A stretch of DNA of 64,000 nt. Source: Cyathus striatus. Lineage: Eukaryota; Basidiomycota; Agaricomycetes; Agaricales; Nidulariaceae. The stretch covers positions 2,294,001 through 2,358,000 of the forward strand of contig JAOVFP010000018.1 in assembly GCA_025738555.1 (NCBI GenBank), in the 5' to 3' direction. The notes under the pieces are model-generated. The model made no database searches and had not been told where the DNA came from. It saw nothing but the letters and a program-made list of their open reading frames with translations. Position numbers and translations under genes: made by a program. Shown here piece after piece: positions 48,854 to 61,320 of the stretch (position 1 is the stretch's first letter; each line of letters opens with the position of its first letter).

Positions 48854-50608
48854 TATGACGCTCCGTTTGATCAAAAAATAACCGTGCCGTAGTTCGGCTG
48901 CCGTAGCAAAGTGAGTGCCGTAGCATTGGACATTTCGTGTTTTTTTCAGCTAATTCTTATGTTTTCGATATGAATATACATTATATGATATTATTAAGCT
49001 ATTATAACGAAAATATGTACCTGAAAAGTCTCTTTTCCGGTCGTTTCGCATGTAAAATATGTTTTCCCACGCTTGCTGACCATGCGGAGACTCTTCAATA
49101 ATACTTACTAGACAGTAAAATAAATGGATACATATTATCAAAGTGACTTAATGTAATTCTATGGTGTACATAGGGACTTGTACAAGTCAAGTTTTCAACA
49201 AATTCCGCCGTCATTAAGTCAATCAATCCAGAAAAGTGATAGAATGACGGTGTATTGTTAGGTTCTTCATTAGCATTAGTATTAGTGGTATAAAAATCTG
49301 ACTTTATAACTACTAAAAATAGTGCATAACTTGCATTTTAAGATATTCACAATGCCTATATTTATAGTATGGGCCTAGCAAATATGTTTGAAGTCTCCGC
49401 GCATTGAGAAAGCGTGGGAAAATAACCTTCGCATGCGGTACAACACGATGAACAGAAGCCCTGAGGGCAATTTGCAGGCTAAAATGCCTAGCAAATGTTT
49501 TTAAAGTCTCCGTGCATTGAGAAAGTGCGGGAAAAAACCTTCATTGCGAAACAACACGAAAAGCGGAGACTTTTAGGACAATTTGAAGGCTCAAATATCA
49601 CTATAGGTGTTCCTAAATTTTATCATAACAATAAAATAGTCTCTGAAAGCTATGTTAATTCACGAAATGTTATGTTCAACAGTATTTCCCACGCCCTTCC
49701 CATACTTGGTTGAAATGACCTACAGCAATCTTACAGTGCCGTTGATCCACCTTTGGACATTCATAAGCCATACATTTTTGTAATCTTCGCATATATAATT
49801 TACTTATGTCTGGAGACCCAAATGGAAAGCCAGCATTCACATGTACATTGGGTTGTTGCGATGTGGGGTTTTTCAATTAAGTGTGGGAAATACTGTTGAA
49901 CAAAAAATATCGTGAAATACATAGCTTTCGGGTCAATTTAATTGTTATCATGAGATTTAGGGACACTTATAATGTTATCTTAGCCCAAAGATTGCCCTCG
50001 GGGCTTCTGTTCTTCATGTTGTACCGCATGCGAAGGTTATTTTCCCACGCTTTCTCAATGCGCGGAGACTTCAAACATATTTGCTAGGCCCATACTATAA
50101 ATATAGGCATTGTGAATATCTTAAAATGCAAGTTATGCACTATTTTTAGTAGTTATAAAGTCAGATTTTTATACCACTAATACTAATGCTAATGAAGAAC
50201 CTAACAATACACCGTCATTCTATCACTTTTCTGGATTGATTGACTTAATGACGGCGGAATTTGTTGAAAACTTGACTTGTACAAGTCCCTATGTACACCA
50301 TAGAATTACATTAAGTCACTTTGATAATATGTATCCATTTATTTTACTGTCTAGTAAGTATTATTGAAGAGTCTCCGCATGGTCAGCAAGCGTGGGAAAA
50401 CATATTTTACATGCGAAACGACCGGAAAAGAGACTTTTCAGGCACATATTTTCGTTATAATAGCTTAATAATATCATATAATGTATATTCATATCGAAAA
50501 CATAAGAATTAGCTGAAAAAAACACGAAATGTCCAATGCTACGGCACCCACTTTGCTACGGCAGCCGAACTACGGCACGGTTATTTTTTGATCAAACGGA
50601 GCGTCATA
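48854..50608. repeat. Palindromic unit S2
   Basis: Starts TATGACGCTCCGTTTGATC and ends with its inverse. Arms of ~615 bp are nearly identical: a 63-residue frame reads the same at 48950-49141 (minus) and 50321-50512 (plus). The centre is ~510 bp with further GCGTGGGAA-type boxes. Confidence 0.88.
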
Positions 50609-52191
50609 CTCCGTTTGATCAAAAACTCACCGTACCATAGTTCGGCTGCCGTAGCAAAGTGCATGCCGTAGCATTGGACATTTCATGTTTTTTTCAGCTA
50701 ATTCTTATGTTTTCGATATAAATATACATTGTGTGATATGCTTACACTATTATGACAAAAATATACGCCTGAAAAGTCTCTTTTTCCGGTCGTTTCACAT
50801 GTCAAAGTTGTTTTCCCACGCTTACTGACCATGCGGAGACTCTTCAATAATACTTGCTAGACAGTAGAATAAATGCATAAATATTATAGAAAAGTGAGTT
50901 AATGCACTTCTATGGTATACATAAGGGCATATACAAGTCAAATTTTCAACACATTCCACTGTCATTAAGTCAATCAACCCAGAGAAGTGATAGAATGACA
51001 TTGGTGCTAGTGGTGTAAGAAATCTGAATTTATAACTACTAAAAGATAGTGCATGAATAGCTTTCTATGATATTCATAATGTATATGTTTATGGTATGAG
51101 CCTAGCAAATGTTGTTGAAGTCTCCGCCCATCGAGAAAGCGTGGGAAAATACCCTTCGCATGCGAAACAACACGAAAAACAGAGGCTTCAAGAGCAATTT
51201 GCAGGCTCAAATGACATTATAAGTGTCCCTGAATATCATGATAACAATTAAATTGACCCGAAAGCTATGTATTTCACGATATTTTTTGTTCAACAGTTTT
51301 TCCCACACCTAATTGAGAAGCCCCACATCGCAACAATCCAATATACATGTGAATGCTGGCTTGCCATTTGGTCTCCGGACATAAATAAATTATATATGTG
51401 AAGAGTGCGAGTGAGTACTGCTGATCAAAGGTGGACTGACAGCACTGTAAGATTGCTGTAGGTCACTTCAACCAAGTGTGGGAAGGGCGTGGGAAATAGT
51501 GTTGAACATAACATTTCGTTAAGTAACATAGCTTTCGGAGACTATTTTTTTGTTATGATGAAATTTAGGAACACCTATAATGGTATTTGAGCCTTTAAAT
51601 TGTCCTCAAAGTCTCCGCTTTTCGTGTTGTTTCGCAACAAAGGTTTTTTCCCGCACTTTCTCAATGCACAGACTTCAAAAATATTTGCTAGGCCCGTACT
51701 GTAAATATATACATTATGAATATCATAAAAAGAAAGTTATGCACTAATTTTTATACCACTAATACTAATGCTAATGAAGAACCTAACAATACACTGTCAT
51801 TCTATCACTTCTCTGGATTGATTGACTTAGTGACAGCGGAATTTGTTGAAAATTTGAATTGTACAAGTCACTATGTACACCATAGAAGTACATTAAGGCA
51901 CTTTAATAATATGTATCCATTTATTCTACTGTCTAGCAAGTATTATTGAAGAGTCTCCGCATGGTCAGTAAGCGTGGGAAAACAACTTTGACATGCGAAA
52001 CGACCGGAAAAAGAGACTTTTCAGGTACATATTTTCGTTATAATAGCTTAATAATATCATATAATGTATATTCATATGAAAAACATAAGAATTAGAAGAA
52101 AAAAACATGAAAAGTCTAATGCTACGGCATGCACTTTGCTACGGCAGCCGAACTACGGTACGGTGAGTTTTTGATCAAACGGAGCGTCATA
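50609..52191. repeat. Palindromic unit S3
   Basis: A diverged relative of S2 placed head to tail. Begins ACTCCGTTTGATCAAAAACT and ends with the inverse plus GGAGCGTCATA. The arms carry the same CTACGGCAGCCGAACTACGG, TTCCCACGC and GTCTCCGC modules. Confidence 0.85.
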
Positions 52192-52195
52192 TTTA

Positions 52196-53450
52196 TATGC
52201 CGCTCCGAATGGGAAAATAATCGCCGTAGTACAGAGTTGCCGTAGTCAACAATGTTTCTTCTATTTTCTGCATTTTTACTGCACATTGTTGTTCTAATGT
52301 ATAACTAAATGTCTCTAAACATTATAATATCAATAATATGTTCGAAGATTGGCCTAGAAGTTGTGTTTTTCATCGTATGTTTTGATCAACGGTATTTCCC
52401 ACGCATTTCCCACGCCTGGTTGATGTACTTTAGAGTCGTCTTACTACAGCACATTTCAGTCCACCTTAAGACTTTATTCAGCTCTACTCTTTCATATTTT
52501 GAGTATATTGGATCGATAAGGTGGTGGAGGCTGAGATGATCTATTATAAGTTATTCTTATGTGTGATCATGTACTACTATATTATTTATATGAACTAATT
52601 ATCACAATTATATAGCTTGAGAAAGCTGAAATCGATCTCCAGCTTGTCTCCAGTAGTGAGAGAAAACCATATTTCATTGCGGAGATGGATAATGGTCCAG
52701 CGCGTTTGTGATGACTCGTTCTATCATTGTCAAGTCCCGCTATATACAGTCTGTATTGAGCCTGGAATATAAGTTTGTAGTATTCAGAAACTACTAAGGA
52801 GAAATACCCTCGGTTGGAATCAACTGTATGGACCCATAGTTTTGCGTGACGAGCTAGTATGTAATCGAACACATACAAATACTGCGTATGTCTCATACCG
52901 TTTCCTCTATGTAGTGCATCTCGACGCTTTTGCCCTCGGACAGGATAAACTCAACGCTCACCTGTCATATACTTATAACCACACTTGAAGCACACAAATA
53001 TGCATATGTAAAGCAAAAGTACAGTGGCGCAGCACCTTTCTGTTCTCCATTCATTATTCAATTTTAGGCTCTTCATACCTCTTCGAAGAATTTCTAATAA
53101 ATAACTTATGATAAAAGTGAATAATAACTTTCCATATAGGTGTATAGACAAAATATAAGAGAGTAAGGCTGAAGAAAGTTTAAAGGTGGACTGAATGCGT
53201 TGTATGATTGTTCTAAAGCACCTTGATCAGGCGTGGGAAATCGTGGGCAATACGGCTCAACAAAAACATTTCGTGAAAAACATACCTTCTAGGTCGATTT
53301 AAGACTATTTTGTTGTTATTATAACATTTTAGAACATTTAATTACACCTGAGAACAACAATGTGCAGTAAAAATGCAGAAAATAGAAGAAACATCGTTGA
53401 CTACGGCAACTCTGTACTACGGCGATTAATTTCCCATTCGGAGCGGCATA
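52196..53450. repeat. Palindromic unit S4
   Basis: Starts TATGCCGCTCCGAATGGG, ends CCCATTCGGAGCGGCATA. The arms contain CGCCGTAGTACAGAGTTGCC, a paired TTTCCCACGCATTTCCCACG near 52394, and its inverse-like partner near 53229. Confidence 0.85.
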
Positions 53451-53454
53451 CATT

Positions 53455-55522
53455 TATGAAGTTCCGAGTGTGGAATAATTCACCGTAACCGTAATTCGGT
53501 TGTGCCGTAAACTCGGAGCGTCGTAATTCCGAAAATTCCTGTATTTTTTAGTTCTTTCCCCATGTATAGGTACTATTGCATATAATTATTCATGTATATA
53601 TTTTTGGACAAAGATATACCCTATCATTGCTATGTTATAGTTCATTTTCTGTCTTTTGGAGAGATTTCCCACGCTTACTGAAGGCGAGCGAATAACAGGT
53701 ATTTCTATCGTGAGGGTTCCTTTTTTGACATTAGTATTTCAGTCAATCTTTGCATTACACAATACAGTAGACTGAGTGCCTCCATTATTCATTTCGAGTA
53801 TACAGCTTTGCGAGGAGTGTCCTCATATACTCTATTGTCAGTCAGGAATATACATATACCATAGCTTGAGAGAAGCAATTCTATAGCAACGGATGTGATA
53901 TATGTCACTATTTAAATCGCTATGTAGACAGTTCCATGTAGTAATATTGTTATATGTATGTGCTAATGTTAGTAGGAGAGATATACTACATGTATGCTAT
54001 CTCTCTGCTTGTACATTCTGTTTGAATACACAGCAGAATGCTAGTGCCTTTGAAATTCCTCAATTCTTGTCATCAAACCCGAAGGCAGATGGCGCAGTTC
54101 ACTCACAATTTGTACATGTGTGGTGTAGAGCAGGCTTTCTGCCTGCACGGTAGAGACGACATTCTGACGCGTTCCAGTATCATCACGTGACCTGTCCTTC
54201 AAGCGCATCAACGCGTCTGCCGTTGAACGGTCCTCCTAAACACATCTCAACGCTCTCCCATCGGACCGCATCCGCCTTACAATCGAACGTCTGACACCAA
54301 GAAAAACATCTCATGCACTTAACTGAAAGCTGGCGAAGCAACGGACTGCTATGTGTGCAAGCAAGACAACAAATTTATTCGATATCGATCACATCATAGC
54401 ACTATTGTTCTAGCAGAAATTTACCATCTACTCTGATATCGCCGCCGCTTCAAGACTTCCTCTCAATAAATTTTCATTCTCCATCATAGCCTAGTCCTTG
54501 CAACCTTCTTGGGTTTATTAAATTTTTAGTCACTCCTTAGGTATTTTCCTTATCTCTTTTACCATTTAAACTGTGTATCTAGCTCTACAGTACCTTAGTG
54601 AATTTCACCCTACAGTTCTACTGCTCTCTCTCTCTTGTTCTCAATCTAAGTCATTGTCTCGCATGTCCCGTTTGCTCCCACCAAGTCCCACTCTCAGATA
54701 TCACTCCGGAACTTCATCTCGAAGTCCTGTCTCACGTTGCGCCGTCAATTCATTCATTAACGCCACTAACGCGCACTCCTATTTTCACCTTAGAACCTTA
54801 AGGTTAGACGGACGCGCTAACCGTCACTTTTTTCATTGAGGGACCTTCAAGCAGACCTCCTCTTCAGCGGTATTTATGCTATTATATTTACTTGGTGCAG
54901 ATAGTAATTCATCGCTAGTAGCCTATTAAACTGCCAAGCATTCCCTTGCACAATTGAATCACAGAGACATGTAGCATAAACTCTTTCGGTTACCTTATAC
55001 ATAAGTGAGTGTATTATTCGTTAACCTGAGAGTTGTGCACATATGTTTGTCTATTTTAAATGCACTACGGAATACAGTTGATTTCAGAACGTTAGAACGA
55101 TACGTGTCTCTACACACGCTGACATACTTGTATGTCTTGGGAGCATGGGATCAGGACTAAAAAGACAAGTGCCATGGTGTGCTCACATTTCACTTGATAG
55201 AATTTAGATATAATATTTCACAACTATGAAACGATTCACTGCAGTACAGATAGATTAACGTGACCCCTATGAACGTACCTCTTATTCGCTCGCCTTCAGT
55301 AAGCGTGGGAAATCTTTCCAAAAGACAGAAAATGAACTATAACATAACAATGATAGGGTATATCTTTGTCCAAAAACATACACATGAATAATTATATGCA
55401 ATAGTACCTATACATGGGGAAAGAACTAAAAAATACAGGAATTTTCGGAATTACGACGCTCCGAGTTTACGGCACAACCGAATTACGGTTACGGTGAATT
55501 ATTCCACACTCGGAACTTCATA
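53455..55522. repeat. Palindromic unit S5 with LTR inserted
   Basis: Starts TATGAAGTTCCGAGTGTGG and ends with its inverse. Arms of ~250 bp (53455-53700 against 55280-55522) contain AATTCACCGTAACCGTAATT and TTTCCCACGCTTACTGAAGG. Solo LTR 4 sits in the centre; without it the unit is ~1.3 kb. Confidence 0.85.
54124..54866 (+). mobile_element. Solo LTR 4
   Basis: TGTAGAGCAGGCTTTCTGCC at the start, CCTCTTCA at the end, flanked by GTGG and GCGG (one mismatch). Nested in palindromic unit S5. Confidence 0.82.
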
Positions 55523-55573
55523 CACATTGGTATGACGCTCCAACTATATGAAGTTCCGTATGACGCTCCAATG

Positions 55574-56550
55574 TATGAAGTTCCGAGTGTGGAATAATTC
55601 ACCGTAACCGTAATTCGGCGTCGTAATTCGTAAATTCCGCTATTTTTCATTTCTTTCTGCATACATAGGTACTACTACATATCATAATTCATATATGTCT
55701 TTTTAAAAATGTATGCCCTATGATTGTTGTTTTATAGCACATCTCCCATCACTTCTTCCTCCCGTCTTCCTTTCAGAGAACTTTCCCACGCTAACAGAGG
55801 CGAGCGAATAAGAGTAAATACGTCTGTCATTGGGGTTCCTTTTTCTTTTTTACATCTGTAGTTCAGTCAATCTTTGCATTATATACTAAAATAGACTTAG
55901 CACTTTTGTGATTCATCTCGGGGTGTACAGCTTTGCGAGAAGTGTCCTGCTATAGTTTTGTAATAAGCCAGGATACATGTAAATTGAAGGCTCGAGGTTT
56001 CAGATATTAGTAAGCTCTGTTAACTCATACTTTCTCATTGTGTCGACTACATAGGAATATGAACATTTTAATAAAAATAATATATTTGAAGTCGCTACAC
56101 ATGAAACACATAATATTTACAAGAGTGCCTACATGTCTCATGTGTGTCGACATGCTGGAAAGAGGATACATATGAATAATAAACAATGATAGACAGCATA
56201 AATTATGAAGTTCTTGTTCACTAAGTAATACTGTATATATAACAAAAACATATTAAATACTATAGATAGAATCCCAATAGAGAGATCTCATATTCGCTCA
56301 CCTTTTCTATGTGTGGGAATTTCTTGAGATGAAAAGATAAGAGGAAGAATCGACAGAAAATGAACTATAACACAGTGATAACAAGACATATGTTTATTTT
56401 AAAAACATATACATTATTATGACATGGAATAGCACCTATGTATGCAGAAAGAAATGAAAAATAGCGGAATTTGACGAATTACGACGCCCCGAGTTTACAA
56501 CACAGCCGAATTACGGTTACGGTGAATTATTCCACACTCGGAACTTCATA
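55574..56550. repeat. Palindromic unit S6
   Basis: Same outer ends as S5 (TATGAAGTTCCGAGTGTGG). Arms of ~250 bp (55574-55815 against 56290-56550). Boxes TTTCCCACGCTAACAG and, degraded, TGTGTGGGAATTTC. Between S5 and S6 lie short stubs with TATGACGCTCCAA. Confidence 0.82.
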
Positions 56551-58456
56551 ATAAATAAATTCACCGTACTAAAAACCTATGCCGTACCTTGGTTGCCATA
56601 AATAAGTGTCGCCATAATCGCAGAATTGCCTTATTCTTGAATATTTTATATACATATGTATTCTACATGGTTATGCTATGTATTTATATATTATAATGTC
56701 TTCTAAATTGACCGTTTCGAAGACTTTTTGCAGCTTCGGAAATCTCCGTACAAGGTTCCCACGCCTTCTCGAGGATGAGAAAGGTACGTCGTTATGACTT
56801 CGTTCTCACTAATATATTACAATATGACATAATACTTCTGTATGAACTATATAACATGTAATCATTATATTAAATGCTATTTACTTGCAGGCATGAACTG
56901 AGATACACGAAGGCATTTGATAGGCACCTACAATGCTCCAATTTTTATGCTATGTTATACCTCTTCTGCACCATCTTTCTTAATTTATTGATGGCAATAA
57001 ATCAGTGTATTGAGAAGCTGAACATACAATATAGCTTGAAGGTGTCTGGACATGGTCTTACTTTGATGAGTAGTGTACAGGTGCTTGAGATAAGACAATA
57101 TAAACCTTTTAGTGTCAGATATCTATTAATAAAATGTACAAAATTGAAATAAGAGCATGAACGAAGTTCTATTATCCCTAACGTTACAGTTGGATGTATG
57201 GCACAACAGTCAGAAGAGCGTGGGAATTAAAACGGTAATTTCCGCATCCTTAGAAAGTCGTCGAAACAGTCAATTTTATGGACATATATGCAGTAGATTT
57301 ACATACCAACATATGTTATAAAATAGCAGAATGTATTTATGATGGAAATATTGAAAAATGCGCAGATTATAAGATTACAGCGACACTTAAGTATGGCGAA
57401 CCGAACTGTAAGTATGGCGAATTTATTAATAAACATGACGCTCCATCCTCGAGAAGGCGTGGGAACCTTGTACGGAGATTTCCGAAGCTGCAAAAAGGCG
57501 TCGAAACGGTCAATTTAGAAGACGTTATAATATATAAATACATAGCATAACCATGTAGAATACATATGTATATAAAATATTGAAGAATAAGCAAATTCTG
57601 TGATTACGGCGACACTTGTATACGGCAACTGAGGCTGTAAATTATAGTTGCATTTTCGCTATCAACAACAATTATGTATATTTTCTTTGTAAGTTTATGT
57701 GACTTCGATCGGGATGTATAGTACATCGACCAATGACAAATGATAAGTAAATTCACAGCCTTGGCACGGCCCATGGCTTCAGAGTCTCGTCAATTTCATC
57801 TTAATAAAGTATAGAATCAGTATAAAATCAGTAAAAAGATTGCAATAAAACAGGATAATGAAACGAGGTAGACCGGTGCTAATAGACTTGAACACGTCAA
57901 TTGAAGCAAGGGTAACATGTTGACTATGGAAAGTCTAATGACCATGCTCAAATGCATCAAAAATAATTGGACTCTGGTGTCCAGCACTGCGGCTTCTCGG
58001 TTAGATATTATAATCTCAGTTTCAGGATCTCAGATTCGTGCAGTATCCTCAGGATCACCTAAGCGAGTTCCACTACTAACTGAAGCATGGTCGTCTGGTA
58101 GCTATATGTTATCAAGCAATTATTTGGTTCATTAAAATAGGATAATATACCTGTATGAGTTCCAATATAATTATTTGCATGCTAGATGAACTGACTATGT
58201 AATGTAAGTAATACTATGCAGCGCTGCAACTCAAATTTTACTACAAATGTCCTTCAGACAGGTGTAAATTTTCATGCACGCTCAGGGTCTGTGCATGAAA
58301 ATTTGACCCTGGGCATGAATGATATATATGTAAGTTAGCATGAAGCAATATGAGGTGAGCATGATGCAATGCATGAATGAGCAAGAAGCAATAGGTTGTC
58401 ATAAATATAGTAATATCGTAAATACATGTTTTACTACTTTATGTCTGTATGGTCTA

Positions 58457-59509
58457 CAGTTTGCGACACTTAAACACCACAAATTTTATTACTGTAGGAA
58501 AATGAATTTTTCAGGGCAAACTAATTACAGATTCAGAATCAGAAGGTCAAAATACATACAAAAATGATGTTTTTGTGAAATTCCCACGATAAAATAGCTG
58601 TGCCAAATTTTTTGGCAAAAAAATTGACATGTTACATAGCCTAATTTAGGATACAATAGTCTCAAGTGCCATCATAGCATGATTTGAGACTTGACAGTGT
58701 TGACAATGCTGTCTAACAGCCCATTCTGCTGCTTCACCTGCTAAACCACACCTATATGCACTCATAAATCACCATGTTTGGTTTATAAAATGACAAATAA
58801 CATCCAGAGGACAAGCATCTAGATATTTCACAACTGCTTTTTTTGCATCTTGAAAGGTTCTTTTATCTTCTTCATGATACTGATATTTTGCCCACCCCCA
58901 GTACTGTCAAAGTGTATGCTCAATAATTTAAATTTGTAATATTATTAAAACATACATACCATTTCTATTGGGTTCAATTCACAATGAAATTTTGGCAGAA
59001 ACAAGCATACTAAAAATACATTTTTCATGATTTTACTATTTTTTTATGGCAAAATGCGAAATTTTTGGGCTAAAAAATCAAAAAAAATCGGAATTTCGAA
59101 AATCTGCTCGTGGAATATTGTAGATTACATCGTAACTATCCTATTCCGATGATTTTCGGAAGCTAAAAGTCATTTGTGGTTGCTAGAAAATTCACTTATG
59201 GTTTTTAGAAAATCGATTTTTTAGCGCCCAGTGAAGCGATTCAGAGGCCGTTTTTTTGCAGAATCATATTGCTATCGATGAAAGCGTACTAAAAATACAT
59301 TTTTCATGATTTTTACTATTTTTTATTGCCAAGTGCCAAATTTTTGGGCTAAAAAATCAAAAAAAATCGGAATTTCGAAAATCTGCTCGTGGAATATTGT
59401 AGATTACATCGTAACTATCCTATTCTGACGATTTTTGGAAGCTAAAAGTTGTTTGTGGTTGCTAGAAAATTCACTTAATAAATTTGCGGTGTTTAAGTGT
59501 CGCAAACTG
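58457..59509 (-). mobile_element. Mariner/Tc1-like element relic (TA target duplication)
   Basis: TIRs CAGTTTGCGACACTTAAAC and inverse, flanked by TA. The empty site is seen in the sister copy near 24034, where GGTC-TA-TATAAAC runs on uninterrupted. The interior holds the C-terminal piece of a DDE transposase and two ~195-bp tandem copies (59007-59206 and 59286-59478). Confidence 0.9.
58646..58999 (-). pseudogene. Mariner-like (DDE) transposase C-terminal fragment
   Basis: On the minus strand: LPKFHCELNPIEM, an intron, YWGWAKYQYHEEDKRTFQDA, LDACPLDVICHFINQTW, a stop, FMSAYRCGLAGEAAEWAV, ending near METIVS-like residues. CELNPIE contains the last acidic residue of the DDE triad. The catalytic Asp blocks upstream are missing and one in-frame TGA is present, so it is inactive. 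Confidence 0.85.
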
Positions 59510-60137
59510 TATATAAACAGCATATATTATTATATTCATTGAATGATGTTCACACTTGAGTTGATTGGTTTGAGCATGACTCACTCACCCATATTTACTA
59601 TAGCGCAGGCATGAATATTATATTCAACTTACACACACCCAGTTTGGTAGAGTTCGAGCAGGCTGAGCATGCTATGTAATAAGTAATATTTATTTATGTT
59701 CATACATACATATCGTTTAGATTGAGTATGAACATTTATACAAAACTGTATATATGTGATTTATGCTTATGTTAATTGAATAGAGTGCATGTGTGAACAT
59801 ATATAAATGTTATATTTAAGTCACTAGTAGATTTTGAGTTTGAGTGAGAGCATGAATATACAATATATTTTCATGCTCACTCTCAATTTAAAGGACTTTC
59901 ACAGTGACCGCGAGTGTTGGCAATGACACTATCAGATCTACAACGACTACATATCGCTACACTTCCTCACTTTTTTCCCCTAATGTTCACTTCAGAGTCA
60001 TACTTATTTCAATTCTCTGAGTCACACTTACATTAAAGTGTATTCGTGTCTAGTATTGTAGTACTCATTACTCCTCCAACATGTATGAAGTCACAATACA
60101 AATGTTTAATTTAATTTAATTTAATAAATATTCATAC

Positions 60138-60865
60138 TGCAGAGTAGGCTTTCTGCCTGCATGGCGTCGGTAGAGTCGACATTCTGACGCACTCTGGTAT
60201 GATCATGTGGCCTGACCTTTAAGCGCGTCACTGTCAATGTCAACATGTCTGCCATTGAATAGTCCTCCTGAACGCATCCCAACACTCTCGACATTGGACT
60301 GCATCTGCACTACAATTGAATTTAGGACATCAAGAAAGATACCTCAGGCACTCGACTACAGGCAGGCAAAGAAATGGATTGCGATGCGCACAAGCAAAAC
60401 AACAATTTATTTGATATCGATCCCATCATGGCACCATTGCTCTGGCAGCAACTTCAACACTTCCTCTCATTTATTTTTCATTCTCTGTATTTTTTCATCT
60501 TCTAGGGATGATAGTCTAGTTCTTGTGACCTCCTTGGGTCTATTTAAATTCTATTCGCTCATTTATGTATTTTCCTCCTATCATTTACTATTTAAACAGT
60601 GTATCTAGGTCTACATTACTTCAGTGAATTTCACCCCACAGTTCTCCTGCTCTCAGTCTCTCAGTCTCGCTCTCAGTCATTGTCTTGCTCGATATCTCTG
60701 CTTTCTGCAAGTTCTGTTTACTGAAAAACAGTCCAGAACTTCATGTCGAAGTAATGTCTTTCATTGTGCCGTCAAATCTCTCATAAATGTTGCTGATACA
60801 TTCTTTTATTCTACCTTATAACCTTAAGGTTGGACAGACGCACCCAATGCTTGTCCACCTCTTCA
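60138..60865 (+). mobile_element. Solo LTR 5 (target duplication ATAC)
   Basis: Starts TGCAGAGTAGGCTTTC, ends CCTCTTCA, flanked by ATAC. It is the partner of LTR 3 through the segment duplication. Confidence 0.88.
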
Positions 60866-61320
60866 ATACCATGAGCATGAATTTAGATACATTGAGTGTG
60901 ACATTTAACATTTATTCTTCGATATAGTGTATGTGTATATCTTGCTTAAATATTTTAATTGTAGTCACAATAGAACTACAGTAATATGATACCAGTATAT
61001 ATACCTGTTTTATATATAGTTTGACTCAAAAATTGGCCTTATACAACTATTATAAATATCATGACTCATGAGCACATAGTTACCAGACGACCATGCTTCA
61101 GTTAGTAATGGAACTCGCTTAGGCAATCCTGAGGATACTAAGTGAAACTGAAATCCTGAACCGAGATTATAATATCTAACCAAGAAGCTGTGGTGCCAGA
61201 CACTGGAGCCCAATTATTTTTGATGCATTTGAGCATGGTCGTTAGACTTTCCATACGGCACAGGTTTTTAGTACGGTGAATTTATTTATAGTTGGAGCGT
61301 CATACATTGGAGCGTCATAC

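Larger units (their letters stand above)
57632..61255. repeat. Inverted duplicate of 22287-24856
   Basis: Carries fold-back element A, its nested LTR and ~290 bp of its right flank, in opposite orientation. Few substitutions separate it from the copy at 22287-24856, except for the mariner-like insertion at 58457-59509. Its right border falls at the TIR end (CTTTCCATA). Confidence 0.9.
57925..61255. mobile_element. Long-TIR fold-back element A, second copy
   Basis: Begins TATGGAAAGTCTAATGACC, ends with the inverse. Contains solo LTR 5 and the mariner-like relic. Only the left side keeps the original GTTGAC flank; the right side lacks it, showing this copy arrived as part of a bigger piece rather than by its own clean transposition. 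Confidence 0.85.
56551..61290. repeat. Palindromic unit S7, right arm split by a 3.6 kb insertion
   Basis: The left arm starts ATAAATAAATTCACCGTAC; the right arm ends GTACGGTGAATTTATTTAT. The arms share CGGAAATCTCCGTACAAGG and TTCCCACGCCTTCTCGAGG (56758 and, inverted, 57448). The right arm is cut between GGCAACTGAGG and TACGGCACAGG by the segment 57635-61253; rejoining these restores the match to the left arm. Confidence 0.8.

Noticed and set aside
48950..50512. A 63-codon frame found twice, identical
   Set aside because: It is the same sequence in the two arms of palindrome S2; no motif, so not taken as a gene.
57632..61255. Helitron
   Set aside because: No TC start, no CTRR end with hairpin, no A-T insertion site; the long TIRs contradict it.
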